From NCBI RefSeq assembly GCF_964033635.1, contig NZ_OZ035533.1, positions 1,116,001 through 1,180,000 of the forward strand: a stretch of DNA of 64,000 nucleotides. Reading direction: 5' to 3'. Both the position numbers and the translations under genes were made by a program. This stretch comes from Chitinophaga sp. MM2321 (GTDB lineage: Bacteria; Bacteroidota; Bacteroidia; Chitinophagales; Chitinophagaceae). Positions 9,241 through 18,306 of this stretch are shown here, in pieces (within the stretch, counting starts at the first letter, position 1; the number at the start of each line of letters is the position of its first letter). The notes beneath the pieces are model-generated. The model was not told where the DNA came from, made no database searches, and saw nothing but the letters and a program-made list of their open reading frames with translations.

Positions 9241-9672
9241 ATGGCAGAATATCCTCTTCCTAAGTTCCACTTCCAGGTAGAATGGGGTGGCTCAAAAATC
9301 GGGTTTACTGAAGTTTCCGGTCTTGATATCAGCACAGAGGTGATTGAATACAGAGATGGCGCCAGCCCCGAATATTCAAAAGTAAAAATGCCGGGCCAGC
9401 GCAAATACTCCAACATCACCTTAAAGAGAGGCACCTTTAAATCAGACAACCAGTTCTATGCCTGGTTCAACACCGTGAGCTTAAATACCATTGAACGGCG
9501 TAACCTCATCATTTCCCTGCTCAATGAAAATCATGAACCGGTAGTCGTCTGGAAAGTAAAGAATGCATGGCCGGCCAAGATCACCCCCACCGATTTAAAA
9601 GCTGATGGGAATGATGTGGCGGTAGAAACCATAGAGCTGGCCCATGAAGGGTTAACCATTCAAAATGAATAA
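9241..9672 (+). CDS. inner tube protein 1 (T4 gp19-like, Pvc1/Afp1-like)
   Basis: 143 aa, the normal size for a gp19-type tube subunit. It opens with YPLPKFHFQVEWGGSKIGFTEVSGLD, contains MPGQRKYSNITLKRGTF, and ends in the IELAHEGLTI strand typical of the family. Hexamer rings of this protein form the rigid tube inside the sheath, whose lumen can carry cargo. It directly follows the sheath gene and is two bases from the second tube gene. No signal peptide. Confidence 0.92.
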   Translation: MAEYPLPKFHFQVEWGGSKIGFTEVSGLDISTEVIEYRDGASPEYSKVKMPGQRKYSNITLKRGTFKSDNQFYAWFNTVSLNTIERRNLIISLLNENHEPVVVWKVKNAWPAKITPTDLKADGNDVAVETIELAHEGLTIQNE

Positions 9673-9674
9673 TC

Positions 9675-10208
9675 ATGCCCGACATATTGGATTATCCCCA
9701 AACAGGATTTCATTTTACCGTAGCCTTTGAATTATTTCCGCAGATGCCCAATGATTTCAGGTTCCAGGAAGTAAGTGGGCTCACGGTAAACATAGAAGCA
9801 GAACCCTATAAAGAAGGCGGTGAAAACCGCTTTATACACCAGCTGCCGGTAAGAACCAATTACAACGAGTTGGTGTTGAAGCGGGGCAAATTTATGGGTT
9901 CGGGCATCCTTCAGTGGTGTAAAAATGCAATTGAAAATTTTGAATTCAAGCCCACCAATATTCTCATTTCACTGCTCAATGAACAGCACCTGCCATTGTA
10001 TAACTGGTATGTTATCAATGCTATCCCCAAAAGACTGGAAATAGGCGCTTTTAACGCAGAGAGAAGTGAGGTGGTCATTGAAACAATGGCACTGAACTAC
10101 CAGTATTTCAAATACTACGATCCCGCAACAGCGGCCATGGATCTGGCAGCAGGGCTTCAGGGCGCCATTTCAGGTGCATTGTCAGGATCTGTAAGTGTGG
10201 GCATATAA
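9675..10208 (+). CDS. inner tube protein 2 (gp19-like, Pvc5/Afp5-like)
   Basis: 177 aa, a second gp19-family protein: GFHFTVAFELF, FRFQEVSGLTVNIE, NYNELVLKRGKFMGSG and VVIETMALNYQYF. It diverges from tube protein 1 and has an Ala/Gly-rich tail (DLAAGLQGAISGALSGSVSVG). In Afp and PVC the second tube-like protein sits at the tube-baseplate junction as an adaptor, and the same place is likely here. It starts two bases after the stop of tube protein 1, so the two are translated from one message. Confidence 0.88.
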   Translation: MPDILDYPQTGFHFTVAFELFPQMPNDFRFQEVSGLTVNIEAEPYKEGGENRFIHQLPVRTNYNELVLKRGKFMGSGILQWCKNAIENFEFKPTNILISLLNEQHLPLYNWYVINAIPKRLEIGAFNAERSEVVIETMALNYQYFKYYDPATAAMDLAAGLQGAISGALSGSVSVGI

Positions 10209-10219
10209 AAATCAGCATC

Positions 10220-10381
10220 ATGCCGATAGAAATAAAAGAACTCAACATCAAAGTACAGGTACAGGATAGTATGCCGCAAACAAATACCGGCTCCACGGTG
10301 TCTGAGAATCAACTCAATTCCATTGTGGCGGAATGTGTGGAACAGGTACTGAAAATTGTAAACGAAAAAAAAGAGAGATAA
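10220..10381 (+). CDS. DUF5908 small protein (Pvc6/Afp6-like position)
   Basis: A 53-aa protein beginning MPIEIKELNIKVQV and ending in VAECVEQVLKIVNEKKER. This head-and-tail pattern is that of DUF5908, a small family found in contractile injection loci. It sits 11 bp after tube protein 2 and 3 bp before the LysM gene, the place held by the short Pvc6/Afp6 proteins. The function is not established; the C-terminal amphipathic helix suggests binding to a baseplate or tube partner. Confidence 0.8.
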   Translation: MPIEIKELNIKVQVQDSMPQTNTGSTVSENQLNSIVAECVEQVLKIVNEKKER

Positions 10382-10384
10382 ACG

Positions 10385-11149
10385 ATGCCCGGTGAATTAA
10401 AAAAGCTGAAGATCAAAGCCATTGAAAACGGCCAGGTTACACAGAACCCCGACCTGATGTATGATGCTTTGGTAAATCCTGAATCATATACCATGCGGCA
10501 CCTGGTAGTGTATAATCCTACGCCGCCAGCTGCAGGTAGTACCGGTAAGAACCAGCAGTATGCGTACACGGCGCCACCGGATCTTCAGTTCGATTTTCTT
10601 TTTGATAGTTCCGGTGTGATACCGCAGCCACTGGGCGGACTGGCCGGTGCATTGAGTGGTATTCCCGCTGTAGGCGCCATCGCGGGCGCTATTGCCGGTG
10701 CTACCGGCGCGGTAAAGAAGTACGATATTTTAGCAGATATCAACAAGTTTAAAAAGGTAGTATATGTATACAACGGTACCGGGCACTCACCACGCAGGGT
10801 GCAGTTGTTGTGGGGTACCTTGTTTTTTGAAGGCGTACTAACGAGCCTGAGCTTCAATTTCAAACTGTTCAAACCCGATGGTACCCCGATAAGAGTGGTG
10901 GCCACCGCGGCTTTTAGCGGTACCATTGAAGACGACCTGAAAGTGGCCATGCAGAAAAGCAACTCACCGGATCTGACGCACATCCGGGTAGTGAAACAGG
11001 GCGATACACTGCCCTTAATGACCTACCGTATTTATGGAAGCGCAGACTATTACCTGGAGGTAGCGCGATTTAATAATCTCACTGACTTCAGAAATATCAG
11101 GCCCGGTGATACCATCAAGTTTCCACCGTTAGATAAAAGTAACCAATGA
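10385..11149 (+). CDS. LysM-containing baseplate hub protein (Pvc7/Afp7-like)
   Basis: 254 aa. The N-terminus (ELKKLKIKAIENG) and the central YDALVNPESYTMRHL segment match the Pvc7/Afp7 type. A glycine/alanine-rich stretch follows (about residues 83-112). The C-terminus has a LysM-like module (about 199-250) with RVVKQGDTLPLMTYRIYG and PGDTIKFPP. In phage T4 and eCIS this protein type links the spike hub to the tube. Its last bases overlap the spike gene by ATGA, indicating coupled translation. Confidence 0.87.
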   Translation: MPGELKKLKIKAIENGQVTQNPDLMYDALVNPESYTMRHLVVYNPTPPAAGSTGKNQQYAYTAPPDLQFDFLFDSSGVIPQPLGGLAGALSGIPAVGAIAGAIAGATGAVKKYDILADINKFKKVVYVYNGTGHSPRRVQLLWGTLFFEGVLTSLSFNFKLFKPDGTPIRVVATAAFSGTIEDDLKVAMQKSNSPDLTHIRVVKQGDTLPLMTYRIYGSADYYLEVARFNNLTDFRNIRPGDTIKFPPLDKSNQ

Positions 11150-12894
11150 GCGACAGCAGAATTTTACCAACAAGTACCCCGGTAGGACTGGTCACATTTA
11201 CCATCAAAATGGAAGGTGAGGCTATCTCTCAGGTGTATGGCGTGTTGTCAATGGTGGTTAACAAGGAAGTGAATAAAATCCCTTCCGCCGATATCGTGTT
11301 GCAGGATGGAAGTGCGGCGGACGAAAACTTTGAAGTGAGTAGCCTCGATCTTTTTATCCCCGGTAAAGAAATTGAAATTTTAGTAGGATACCAGTCAGAT
11401 GAAACCACCATTTTTAAAGGCATCATCATCAAACATGGTATAAAAATACGGAGTAATGGCAGCTCGATGCTCCTGCTGGAATGCAGGGACAAAGCGGTGA
11501 AACTATCCGTGGGCCCGCAGAACAAATATTTCATTGATAAAAAAGACAGCGAAGTAATTGAAGAGATCATCGATGGATATGGATTGGATAAAGATATTGA
11601 GACGACTACGGTACAGCATAAACGATTAGTCCAGTTTGGATGTACAGACTGGGATTTTATGCTCTCCCGTATAGATGCGAGCGGAAAGGTTTGTATCACA
11701 GATGATGGTCAGATTACCGTTAAGGCGCCAACGCTTAGTGACGAACCAGTTTTAAACCTGCTCTATGGCGGTACCATTCTTGACTTCGATGCCACCATGG
11801 ATGCCCGGGATCAGTACCAGGCGGTAAAGGCGTATGCCTGGGACCCCGCCACACAGGCGGTATTGGAAACAGATGCCACAGATCCTGCTATCAGTGGTAA
11901 CGGCAATATTTCCGCCGCAGATCTGGCTGCTGTAATAGGATTGGAACAGTTTGAATTAAGACATACCGGCACATTGCCGCAGGAAGAGTTGCAGGCGTGG
12001 GCAGATGCCCAGCTCCTGAAAAAACAACTCGCCAAGATCAGGGGACGTGTAGGGTTTATGGGCTTCGCTGGCATAAAGCCCGGCAACCTTATCGTGCTGG
12101 AAGGATTGGGTGACCGGATGAACGGCACCGTATTCGTTTCCGGTATCCGTCATGAAATTGGCCAGGGAACCTGGAAAACGGATGCGCAGTTCGGCCTTTC
12201 TCCCGATTGGTTTACACAAACGTACCCGGTAACCCAGTTGCCGGCATCCGGCATCCTGCCGGCGATACAGGGCTTACAAATAGGGGTGGTTACACAACTG
12301 AAGGAAGACCCGGATAGTGAAGACAGGATTCTCGTTAAAATACCTATCATCAACAATGATGAAATGGGTATCTGGGCAAGGGTGGCCTGCCTCGATGCAG
12401 GCGATAACCGCGGCACCTTTTTCCGCCCGGAAGTAGGCGATGAAGTGGTAGTAGGTTTCCTGAACAATGACCCGCGCGATCCTGTGGTGCTGGGCGCATT
12501 AAATAGCAGCAACAAACCGGCCCCGCTCACGGCAACAGATGAAAACGATGAAAAAGGATATGTATCACGCAGTGGTATGAAAATGCTTTTTGATGATAAT
12601 AAAAAATCCATCACACTGGAAACCCCTGCCGGAAAAAGTATCGTGCTGGATGAAGACGCAGGGATCTTGAAAATGGAAGATGAAAACGGCAATAAAATTA
12701 CGATGGATACGGATGGCATTACGATCGAAAGCAAGAAAGTAATCACCATCAAAACAGACGATGATATTGCGATCAAAGGGAAAAATATTGAAAGCACGGC
12801 ACAGGCTTCCTTCAAAGCAGATGGAAGTGCCGGAATAGAACTGACCAGTAGCGCCATCGCAAAATTAAAAGGATCATTGGTACAAATAAACTAA
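11146..12894 (+). CDS. VgrG-like central spike protein (Pvc8/Afp8-like)
   Basis: 582 aa. It has gp27-like hub domains in the first 360 residues, then a gp5-type OB domain (about 368-465; IGVVTQLKEDPDSEDRILV, RPEVGDEVVVGFLNNDPRDP). The C-terminus is a repetitive beta-strand region (about 480-580) with short alternating repeats such as ITMDTDGITIESKKV and IAIKGKNIEST. The trimeric spike tip pierces the target membrane. It begins inside the stop of the LysM gene and is followed by the PAAR gene 6 bp downstream, as expected for a spike with a separate tip. No extra effector domain is fused to it. Confidence 0.93.
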   Translation: MSDSRILPTSTPVGLVTFTIKMEGEAISQVYGVLSMVVNKEVNKIPSADIVLQDGSAADENFEVSSLDLFIPGKEIEILVGYQSDETTIFKGIIIKHGIKIRSNGSSMLLLECRDKAVKLSVGPQNKYFIDKKDSEVIEEIIDGYGLDKDIETTTVQHKRLVQFGCTDWDFMLSRIDASGKVCITDDGQITVKAPTLSDEPVLNLLYGGTILDFDATMDARDQYQAVKAYAWDPATQAVLETDATDPAISGNGNISAADLAAVIGLEQFELRHTGTLPQEELQAWADAQLLKKQLAKIRGRVGFMGFAGIKPGNLIVLEGLGDRMNGTVFVSGIRHEIGQGTWKTDAQFGLSPDWFTQTYPVTQLPASGILPAIQGLQIGVVTQLKEDPDSEDRILVKIPIINNDEMGIWARVACLDAGDNRGTFFRPEVGDEVVVGFLNNDPRDPVVLGALNSSNKPAPLTATDENDEKGYVSRSGMKMLFDDNKKSITLETPAGKSIVLDEDAGILKMEDENGNKITMDTDGITIESKKVITIKTDDDIAIKGKNIESTAQASFKADGSAGIELTSSAIAKLKGSLVQIN

Positions 12895-12900
12895 CGTAAA

Positions 12901-13188
12901 ATGCCTCCAGCAGCAAGAATAACCGATATGCATGTTTGTCCGCTCACCACCGGGCCTGTTCCGCATGTAGGCGGACCGTTGCTACCTCCCGGTTGCGCTA
13001 CCGTGCTGATTGGCGGCATGCCGGCGGCTTGTGTGGGAGATATGGCGGTTTGCACCGGCCCACCGGATTCCATTGCCACCGGCTCAGCAACTGTACAGAT
13101 AGGCGGAAAATTTGCAGCCAGGGTTGGCGACACAACTGCACATGGCGGAAGTATAGTAGTAGGCTGTTTCACTGTTTTAATCGGATAG
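12901..13188 (+). CDS. PAAR-domain spike tip protein (Pvc10/Afp10-like)
   Basis: 95 aa made of PAAR-type repeats: PPAARITDMHVCPL, GCATVLIGGMPAACVGD, GSATVQIGGKFAARVGD and a final CFTVLIG. PAAR proteins form a sharp cone on the spike trimer, held by a metal ion bound through His/Cys residues; H12, C14, C49 and H77 are conspicuous. It is a bare tip with no fused toxin. It lies between the spike gene and the gp25 gene, 6 bp and 2 bp away. Confidence 0.92.
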   Translation: MPPAARITDMHVCPLTTGPVPHVGGPLLPPGCATVLIGGMPAACVGDMAVCTGPPDSIATGSATVQIGGKFAARVGDTTAHGGSIVVGCFTVLIG

Positions 13189-13190
13189 TT

Positions 13191-13601
13191 ATGACACAAG
13201 AAAATTCTTTTTTAGGAAGAGGATGGAGTTTCCCGCCATCTTTCGATAAATCATCCGCAGAAATACTGATGCTGGACGGAGCCGATGATATTGAAAGCAG
13301 TTTGCAGATCCTCCTTTCCACCGCATTAGGCGAACGTATTATGCAACCGAAATACGGCTGCAGCCTGGAAGATTTGCTATTCGACAACCTGGACACCACC
13401 CTGAAAACGGAGATGCAAAACAGGATTGAAAAGGCTATCCTTTACTTCGAACCGCGTATTGATGTGAATAAAGTTGATATCGTACCGGGCGATGATAATG
13501 CAGGGTTGTTTATTCTCCTGGTTGATTATACTATTCGTAATACCAACACCAGAAGCAACCTGGTCTTTCCTTTTTATCAAACAGAGGGAACAAATAAATG
13601 A
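13191..13601 (+). CDS. gp25-like baseplate wedge protein (Pvc9/Afp9-like)
   Basis: 136 aa from the ATG at 13191. The frame stays open upstream to 12936, but that part overlaps the PAAR gene in another frame and is not coding. Family features are FLGRGWSFPP at the start, GADDIESSLQILLSTALGERIMQPKYGC in the middle, and the charged wedge motif around NRIEKAILYFEPRI. gp25 is a conserved wedge component that starts sheath assembly. The gene overlaps baseplate J by ATGA at its end. Confidence 0.92.
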   Translation: MTQENSFLGRGWSFPPSFDKSSAEILMLDGADDIESSLQILLSTALGERIMQPKYGCSLEDLLFDNLDTTLKTEMQNRIEKAILYFEPRIDVNKVDIVPGDDNAGLFILLVDYTIRNTNTRSNLVFPFYQTEGTNK

Positions 13602-16600
13602 GCGTAGATTATACTTTTCTGCCCCGTAACCCTTTACGCCGTGATGGTACAAGCCGCGATGAACGCTTATTGCCGGCATTGAACCCAAAAGATCCGGCAT
13701 TTGTGAAGGTGGACGAACGGAGCAGAATGGATATCATCGATTTTGCCAGGGCATTTGCTAAACTGGTCCGGTATTACGATTTCAATAACTTTTCGGACGG
13801 TGACTGGCGCGCATTTTTCGATATGGATTTTAACGACCTGTTGGATAGTGTAAGAAACAGCAGCCTTAAACCTCACCTGGCGCTCTTTGCTGCATTCATA
13901 AAATTGTTCCGGTATGCGCAGCGGGATATTAACACCATCACCCAGCGGCACCTGGATTTTTATTACCAGCAAATCCTGCAACTACCGGCCAATGCTGCCG
14001 TTGCGGATAAAGTGAACCTGGTTTTTGAACTGGCCAGAAATGTGAGTACCTATCTTTTACCCGCAGGTACTTTACTCAGTGCCGGTAAAGATGAAACCGG
14101 GAAAGAACTGTTGTACAGTACAGACATTGATATTGTATTAAACAAAGCAACTGTAGAAAGTATTAAAACTGTTTTTGTAGATGTAGATAAAGATTACAAA
14201 ATATACGCCGCTGCGGTAGCCAATTCTGCCGACGGACTCGGCAAAAAACTACCCGCCACCGATCCTACCTGGAATACATTCGGTGAAAGTCAGCAGGATA
14301 AAGGGCCGGACAGCTTCACCATGCAGGAGGCACACACAGGTATAGCGGTAGCCAGCCCCTTGCTGTTGCTGAACGAAGGTAACCGCACCATCACTATCAC
14401 CTTCCGTTTTATATTCACGAACTCGGTCATTAATTTTGATTTGCACAACCCTTTCTCCGCCTATCTCTCAGGAGAAAAAGGATGGCTAGGTCCTTACACG
14501 CCGGTAGCAAAGTTATCGGTGGAGGTAGTGGATGCCACTACGAAATATTATAAGCTCGCGGTGATTCTCAATCTGCCGCAGGCAGTTCCTGCTGTTACGG
14601 CCTATAATGAACTGGTGATCAAAGAAGGATACCAGACTTCGTTTCCGTTAATCAAATTATTGCTGAACAACAATGCCAGCGATTATTCCTATAAAGTACT
14701 GAGTCAGTTGCAACTGGTGTCAACAACCGTTGCGGTGGCCGTGACCGGCTTTTCTGCGTTGATCGTGGAATCGGACCAGTCGGTATTGAATCCGCAAAAG
14801 CCTTTCCAGCCTTTCGGCGCCGTACCGGTGATCGGCTCCTCCTTTGCTATCGGTGCGCCCGAATTTGATAGCAAAGCCATGGACACCATGGCCGTAAACA
14901 TCACCTGGATGGATAAGCCGCCGCATATGGATAACTACTATGCACTATACCAGGATGTGCCGGCAATACCCATCAACTACACCAGTTTTAAAGCTAAACT
15001 AAGTTACAGGAATGATCAGAAGTGGCGCATGAAAACGGTCAACCTGTTTCAGTTTGATGCGCTCGATACCACTCATATTGATATCGTTAAAAATAATGCG
15101 GATGCCATCAGCACGGAGCTGATACCAGACCGTTTTATGGCGAAGCTGGAGCTGTCATCTCCTGTGAGACCCTTGTACCAGGTGCAGGCATTTGGCCATA
15201 AGGAGTATCCTTCTCTTTATGCCAACACCGCTATTCTTAAAGCAAAGAGAGCGCCTACAGATCCTAATCCTGATTTTCCCAATCAGCCATATACGCCGGT
15301 TATTAAAAGCATGAGCGTTGATTATACGGCATCAGGCGCTTACGCTGGTTTTGATGCCTTTGGCGAAGACGCCGGTTTTGGTGCGCAGTATTTTTATGTG
15401 GAACCATTTGGTCAGCGACCGGTGGTATCTGCAACAGAAAGCGGCGCTGTTTATTTCTTACCACAATACCAGGAAGAAGGCAATTTGTACTTGGGCATTA
15501 AAAGCCTGGTACCTCCGCAAACGCTAAGCCTCTTCTTCCAGGTAGCCGAAGGCACCGGCGATAACAGCCTCGCCTTCAACAGTGAAAATGTAACCATTCA
15601 ATGGAGTTATTTACGGCGCAATAAATGGGTGCTGCTGGATAACCTGAAAATATTGGGAGATACTACCAACAAATTCCAGATGGCCGGTATCATTAGTTTT
15701 GATATTCCCGGCGATGCAGATAATAATGCCTCCATCCTCATAGCTGGTTTGTATTGGTTAAAAGCAGCTATTGTGGCCAATGCAGGCGTGGTGAGCAAGT
15801 TAATAGCTGTTAATGCGCAGGCAGTAGCGGCCACTTTTGTGGATAACGGCAATAGCCTGGAACACCTGGTGTACGGGCTTCCCGGCAACACCATAAAAAA
15901 ATTCGTCAGCAAACATGCGGAGATCAAATCTGTGCAACAGCCTTATCCTTCTTTTGGTGGCCAACCCGCAGAGCAAAGCAGTGAATATTATATACGGGTA
16001 AGTGAAAGAGTGAAACACAAGAACAGGGCAGTACAAATCTGGGATTACGAACGGATGGTGCTGGAACAGTTTCCTTCTGTTTACAAAGTCAAATGTATCA
16101 ATCATACCAACGATTCCTCCGAGATCGCACCCGGCAGTATTACGCTGATCATCATCTCCAATCTACGTAATAAAAATGCTCCCGATCCACTGCAGCCCAG
16201 AACAGGCGTGAATACACTGACAGATATCCGGCAGTTTATATCCGGTTGTGTATCTCCCTTTGTTGATATTCATGTAGAGAACCCGTTGTATGAACAGGTG
16301 CTGGTGGACTTCAAAGTAGGATTCCATATTGGCCTGGACGCCGGTTATTACGGGAAATTGCTGAATGAAGACATCAAAAAATTCCTGTCGCCCTGGGCTT
16401 ATGAAGAAGGACATGACATCATTTTTGAAAACCAGATCCACAAATCGGTTATCCTGGCTTTTATAGAGCAGCGGCCTTATGTGGACTTCGTGAATAATTT
16501 CTGTATGTACCACATTTTCGAAGGATACGAAAATAATGGTATCGGCAAAATGGCGATAGATGTGGATTTTATTATCGCAAAACCGGTATACCCCGCCATA

Positions 16601-16804
16601 GGGGATATGACGATAGCAGTGGATTTTATAGTAGGGGCAGATGTGGAAACCGCTGCGGCCAAAACAGCCCGGTCTATCCTGGTATCAGCGCCGGAGCACA
16701 GGATCACCGTACTGGAATCCGGCCAGTATGTTTGCTCAGGGATGGATGCATTTGGCATTGGTATGATGGCCGTAGACGTAGATTTTATTGTTAGTGAAAC
16801 ATGA
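13598..16804 (+). CDS. baseplate J-like protein (Pvc11/Afp11-like)
   Basis: 1068 aa, within the large size range of eCIS Pvc11 proteins. The N-terminus (DYTFLPRNPLRRDGTSRDERLLPAL) and the later segments RVSERVKHKNRAVQIWDYERMVLEQFP and YKVKCINHTND are typical of baseplate-J proteins in these loci. It should form the baseplate wedges with gp25 and the Pvc12-like protein. The C-terminus carries three short copies of a GxMxIxVDFIV-like motif (about residues 983-993, 1002-1012 and 1055-1065), not a usual family feature. The start overlaps the gp25 stop. Confidence 0.9.
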   Translation: MSVDYTFLPRNPLRRDGTSRDERLLPALNPKDPAFVKVDERSRMDIIDFARAFAKLVRYYDFNNFSDGDWRAFFDMDFNDLLDSVRNSSLKPHLALFAAFIKLFRYAQRDINTITQRHLDFYYQQILQLPANAAVADKVNLVFELARNVSTYLLPAGTLLSAGKDETGKELLYSTDIDIVLNKATVESIKTVFVDVDKDYKIYAAAVANSADGLGKKLPATDPTWNTFGESQQDKGPDSFTMQEAHTGIAVASPLLLLNEGNRTITITFRFIFTNSVINFDLHNPFSAYLSGEKGWLGPYTPVAKLSVEVVDATTKYYKLAVILNLPQAVPAVTAYNELVIKEGYQTSFPLIKLLLNNNASDYSYKVLSQLQLVSTTVAVAVTGFSALIVESDQSVLNPQKPFQPFGAVPVIGSSFAIGAPEFDSKAMDTMAVNITWMDKPPHMDNYYALYQDVPAIPINYTSFKAKLSYRNDQKWRMKTVNLFQFDALDTTHIDIVKNNADAISTELIPDRFMAKLELSSPVRPLYQVQAFGHKEYPSLYANTAILKAKRAPTDPNPDFPNQPYTPVIKSMSVDYTASGAYAGFDAFGEDAGFGAQYFYVEPFGQRPVVSATESGAVYFLPQYQEEGNLYLGIKSLVPPQTLSLFFQVAEGTGDNSLAFNSENVTIQWSYLRRNKWVLLDNLKILGDTTNKFQMAGIISFDIPGDADNNASILIAGLYWLKAAIVANAGVVSKLIAVNAQAVAATFVDNGNSLEHLVYGLPGNTIKKFVSKHAEIKSVQQPYPSFGGQPAEQSSEYYIRVSERVKHKNRAVQIWDYERMVLEQFPSVYKVKCINHTNDSSEIAPGSITLIIISNLRNKNAPDPLQPRTGVNTLTDIRQFISGCVSPFVDIHVENPLYEQVLVDFKVGFHIGLDAGYYGKLLNEDIKKFLSPWAYEEGHDIIFENQIHKSVILAFIEQRPYVDFVNNFCMYHIFEGYENNGIGKMAIDVDFIIAKPVYPAIGDMTIAVDFIVGADVETAAAKTARSILVSAPEHRITVLESGQYVCSGMDAFGIGMMAVDVDFIVSET

Positions 16805-16831
16805 TATTATCATTTTAAAACTTTAAATAAA

Positions 16832-18067
16832 ATGGCACAAGCAACTAAAGCAGCTATAAAAGCCAATTTTAGAACGGGCTACCGTCCCACTGAGCAAAAC
16901 TTTGCTGATCTCATTGACTCCTTTGTAAATAAGGCAGATGATGAGGTGAACATAGATCCGGTAACCAAAAATATTGGTTTTGGTATTGTTGCACCTGCAC
17001 AAAGAGCGGATATAAACGGCGCCATTAAAATAGGTAATACGACCGTTGATTCACCCGGTGCTATCCGTTTTAACGGTGCTGATTTTGAAGGATATGATGG
17101 TGCTGCCTGGAAATCACTCACCCTGGGCAGCGGTGGTGGTGGCCAGTGGACAGAAGTTGGTACCATGCTGAATTACAACGGTACGGTTGGTATCGGCGAT
17201 GCTGCACCCGGTGCAAAGCTGTCGTTGGGAAGCGATGTAGGCAATACAAAGATTGCCATTCTGAAAGATGGTTTTGGCAATGCTTTTGGCATCGGCGCGC
17301 AAGCCAACCAGTTCCGGTTACACCTGAACGCACCTACATCGGTTTTTTCTTTCTTTAATGCGCCCGCAGGGCAGGAGATCCTCACCATTCAGCCAAACGG
17401 CAGTATGGGCGTTAACCAGCCATCACCGGCTATGTCGGTGGAAGCATCCAACGTTACGCCGTTGAGAGGCGGACCAGCTATCGGTTGTTCTTTTGGTGCA
17501 GCCAATGAATCATTTATCTACTTAAATATCCCTGATACTACCATCAGCGCGCCACCGCGCCCATTAGGAGACACAAACCTTATCTGGAAAACAGGGTTCG
17601 CCCTGCGTTTTTTAACAGAAGATCAAAAAGGAGTGGTAGCCGCTACCACCAAAAAACACCTCACCATCGACGCTTCGGGTATTACCGTGGAAGCAGATGT
17701 AAAATACTTTGGTACCATCAGCGATATTTCAGATGCCAGACTGAAAAAAGATATCCTGCCTTTTGAAGACGGGTTGTCTGTTATAAACCGTATTGCCCCC
17801 GTGAAATACAGGTTTAAAAGAAATGAAGGGACCGACAATGATGAAGAATATGTGGGCGTACTGGCGCAGGATATTCAGAAAATTGCACCCTATGCCATTA
17901 AAACACACCTGGATAAATCGGAAGACGGAGAAGAACAAACAGAAATTTTATCTGTGGTGACCGGCAATTTTATTTTTATGTTGATCAATGCCGTGAAGGA
18001 ACTGGAAGAAAGAGTAAAGAAACTGGAAGGTGGCGCCCGGAAAGTATCGGCCAGCAAATCAAAATAA
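16832..18067 (+). CDS. tail fibre with C-terminal S74 intramolecular chaperone
   Basis: 411 aa. The N-terminus (KAAIKANFRTGYRPTEQNFADLIDSFVNK) is the short attachment segment seen in many Bacteroidota tail fibres. The middle is beta-rich and glycine-rich with collar-like repeats (GIVAPAQRADINGAIKIGN, GIGDAAPGAKLSLGSD). The C-terminus is an S74 domain starting at SDARLKKDILPF (Ser300, Lys305/306), followed by YVGVLAQDIQKIAPYAI and a coiled coil (VKELEERVKKLEGG). S74 domains help fibre trimerisation and then usually cleave themselves just before the serine. The protein likely determines target binding, in place of a Pvc13-type fibre. Confidence 0.88.
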   Translation: MAQATKAAIKANFRTGYRPTEQNFADLIDSFVNKADDEVNIDPVTKNIGFGIVAPAQRADINGAIKIGNTTVDSPGAIRFNGADFEGYDGAAWKSLTLGSGGGGQWTEVGTMLNYNGTVGIGDAAPGAKLSLGSDVGNTKIAILKDGFGNAFGIGAQANQFRLHLNAPTSVFSFFNAPAGQEILTIQPNGSMGVNQPSPAMSVEASNVTPLRGGPAIGCSFGAANESFIYLNIPDTTISAPPRPLGDTNLIWKTGFALRFLTEDQKGVVAATTKKHLTIDASGITVEADVKYFGTISDISDARLKKDILPFEDGLSVINRIAPVKYRFKRNEGTDNDEEYVGVLAQDIQKIAPYAIKTHLDKSEDGEEQTEILSVVTGNFIFMLINAVKELEERVKKLEGGARKVSASKSK

Positions 18068-18104
18068 TCATCCCCAAATTATAGTACCATAAAATGTTAC
18101 TCCC

Positions 18105-18296
18105 ATGAACGACATCAATCTGAAATTGAGCGTAGAAGAAATTAACCTCGTACTGAATGCGCTGGGCAACCTGCCCTACATACAGGTCCATAACGTGATC
18201 AATAAAATACAGGTACAGGGTAAAACGCAGTTGCAGGAAAGTGAGTTGCCGGAAGATCAGCATTATGCCGGTAACAAGATTGCCAAAGTAAGTTAA
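18105..18296 (+). CDS. small tail-associated protein, 63 aa
   Basis: A short protein with LSVEEINLVLNALGNLPYIQVHNVINKIQ, a two-helix pattern seen in small proteins next to phage and eCIS fibre genes. It has no signal peptide or cysteines. It lies 37 bp after the fibre and 10 bp before the Pvc12-like gene on the same strand. Its role is unknown; a structural or assembly partner of the fibre or baseplate is plausible from position. Confidence 0.7.
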   Translation: MNDINLKLSVEEINLVLNALGNLPYIQVHNVINKIQVQGKTQLQESELPEDQHYAGNKIAKVS

Positions 18297-18306
18297 TCAG
18301 GTTTTT

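Noticed and set aside
12936..13190. Upstream extension of the gp25 frame
   Set aside because: It overlaps the PAAR gene in another frame; gp25 homologues begin at the ATG at 13191.
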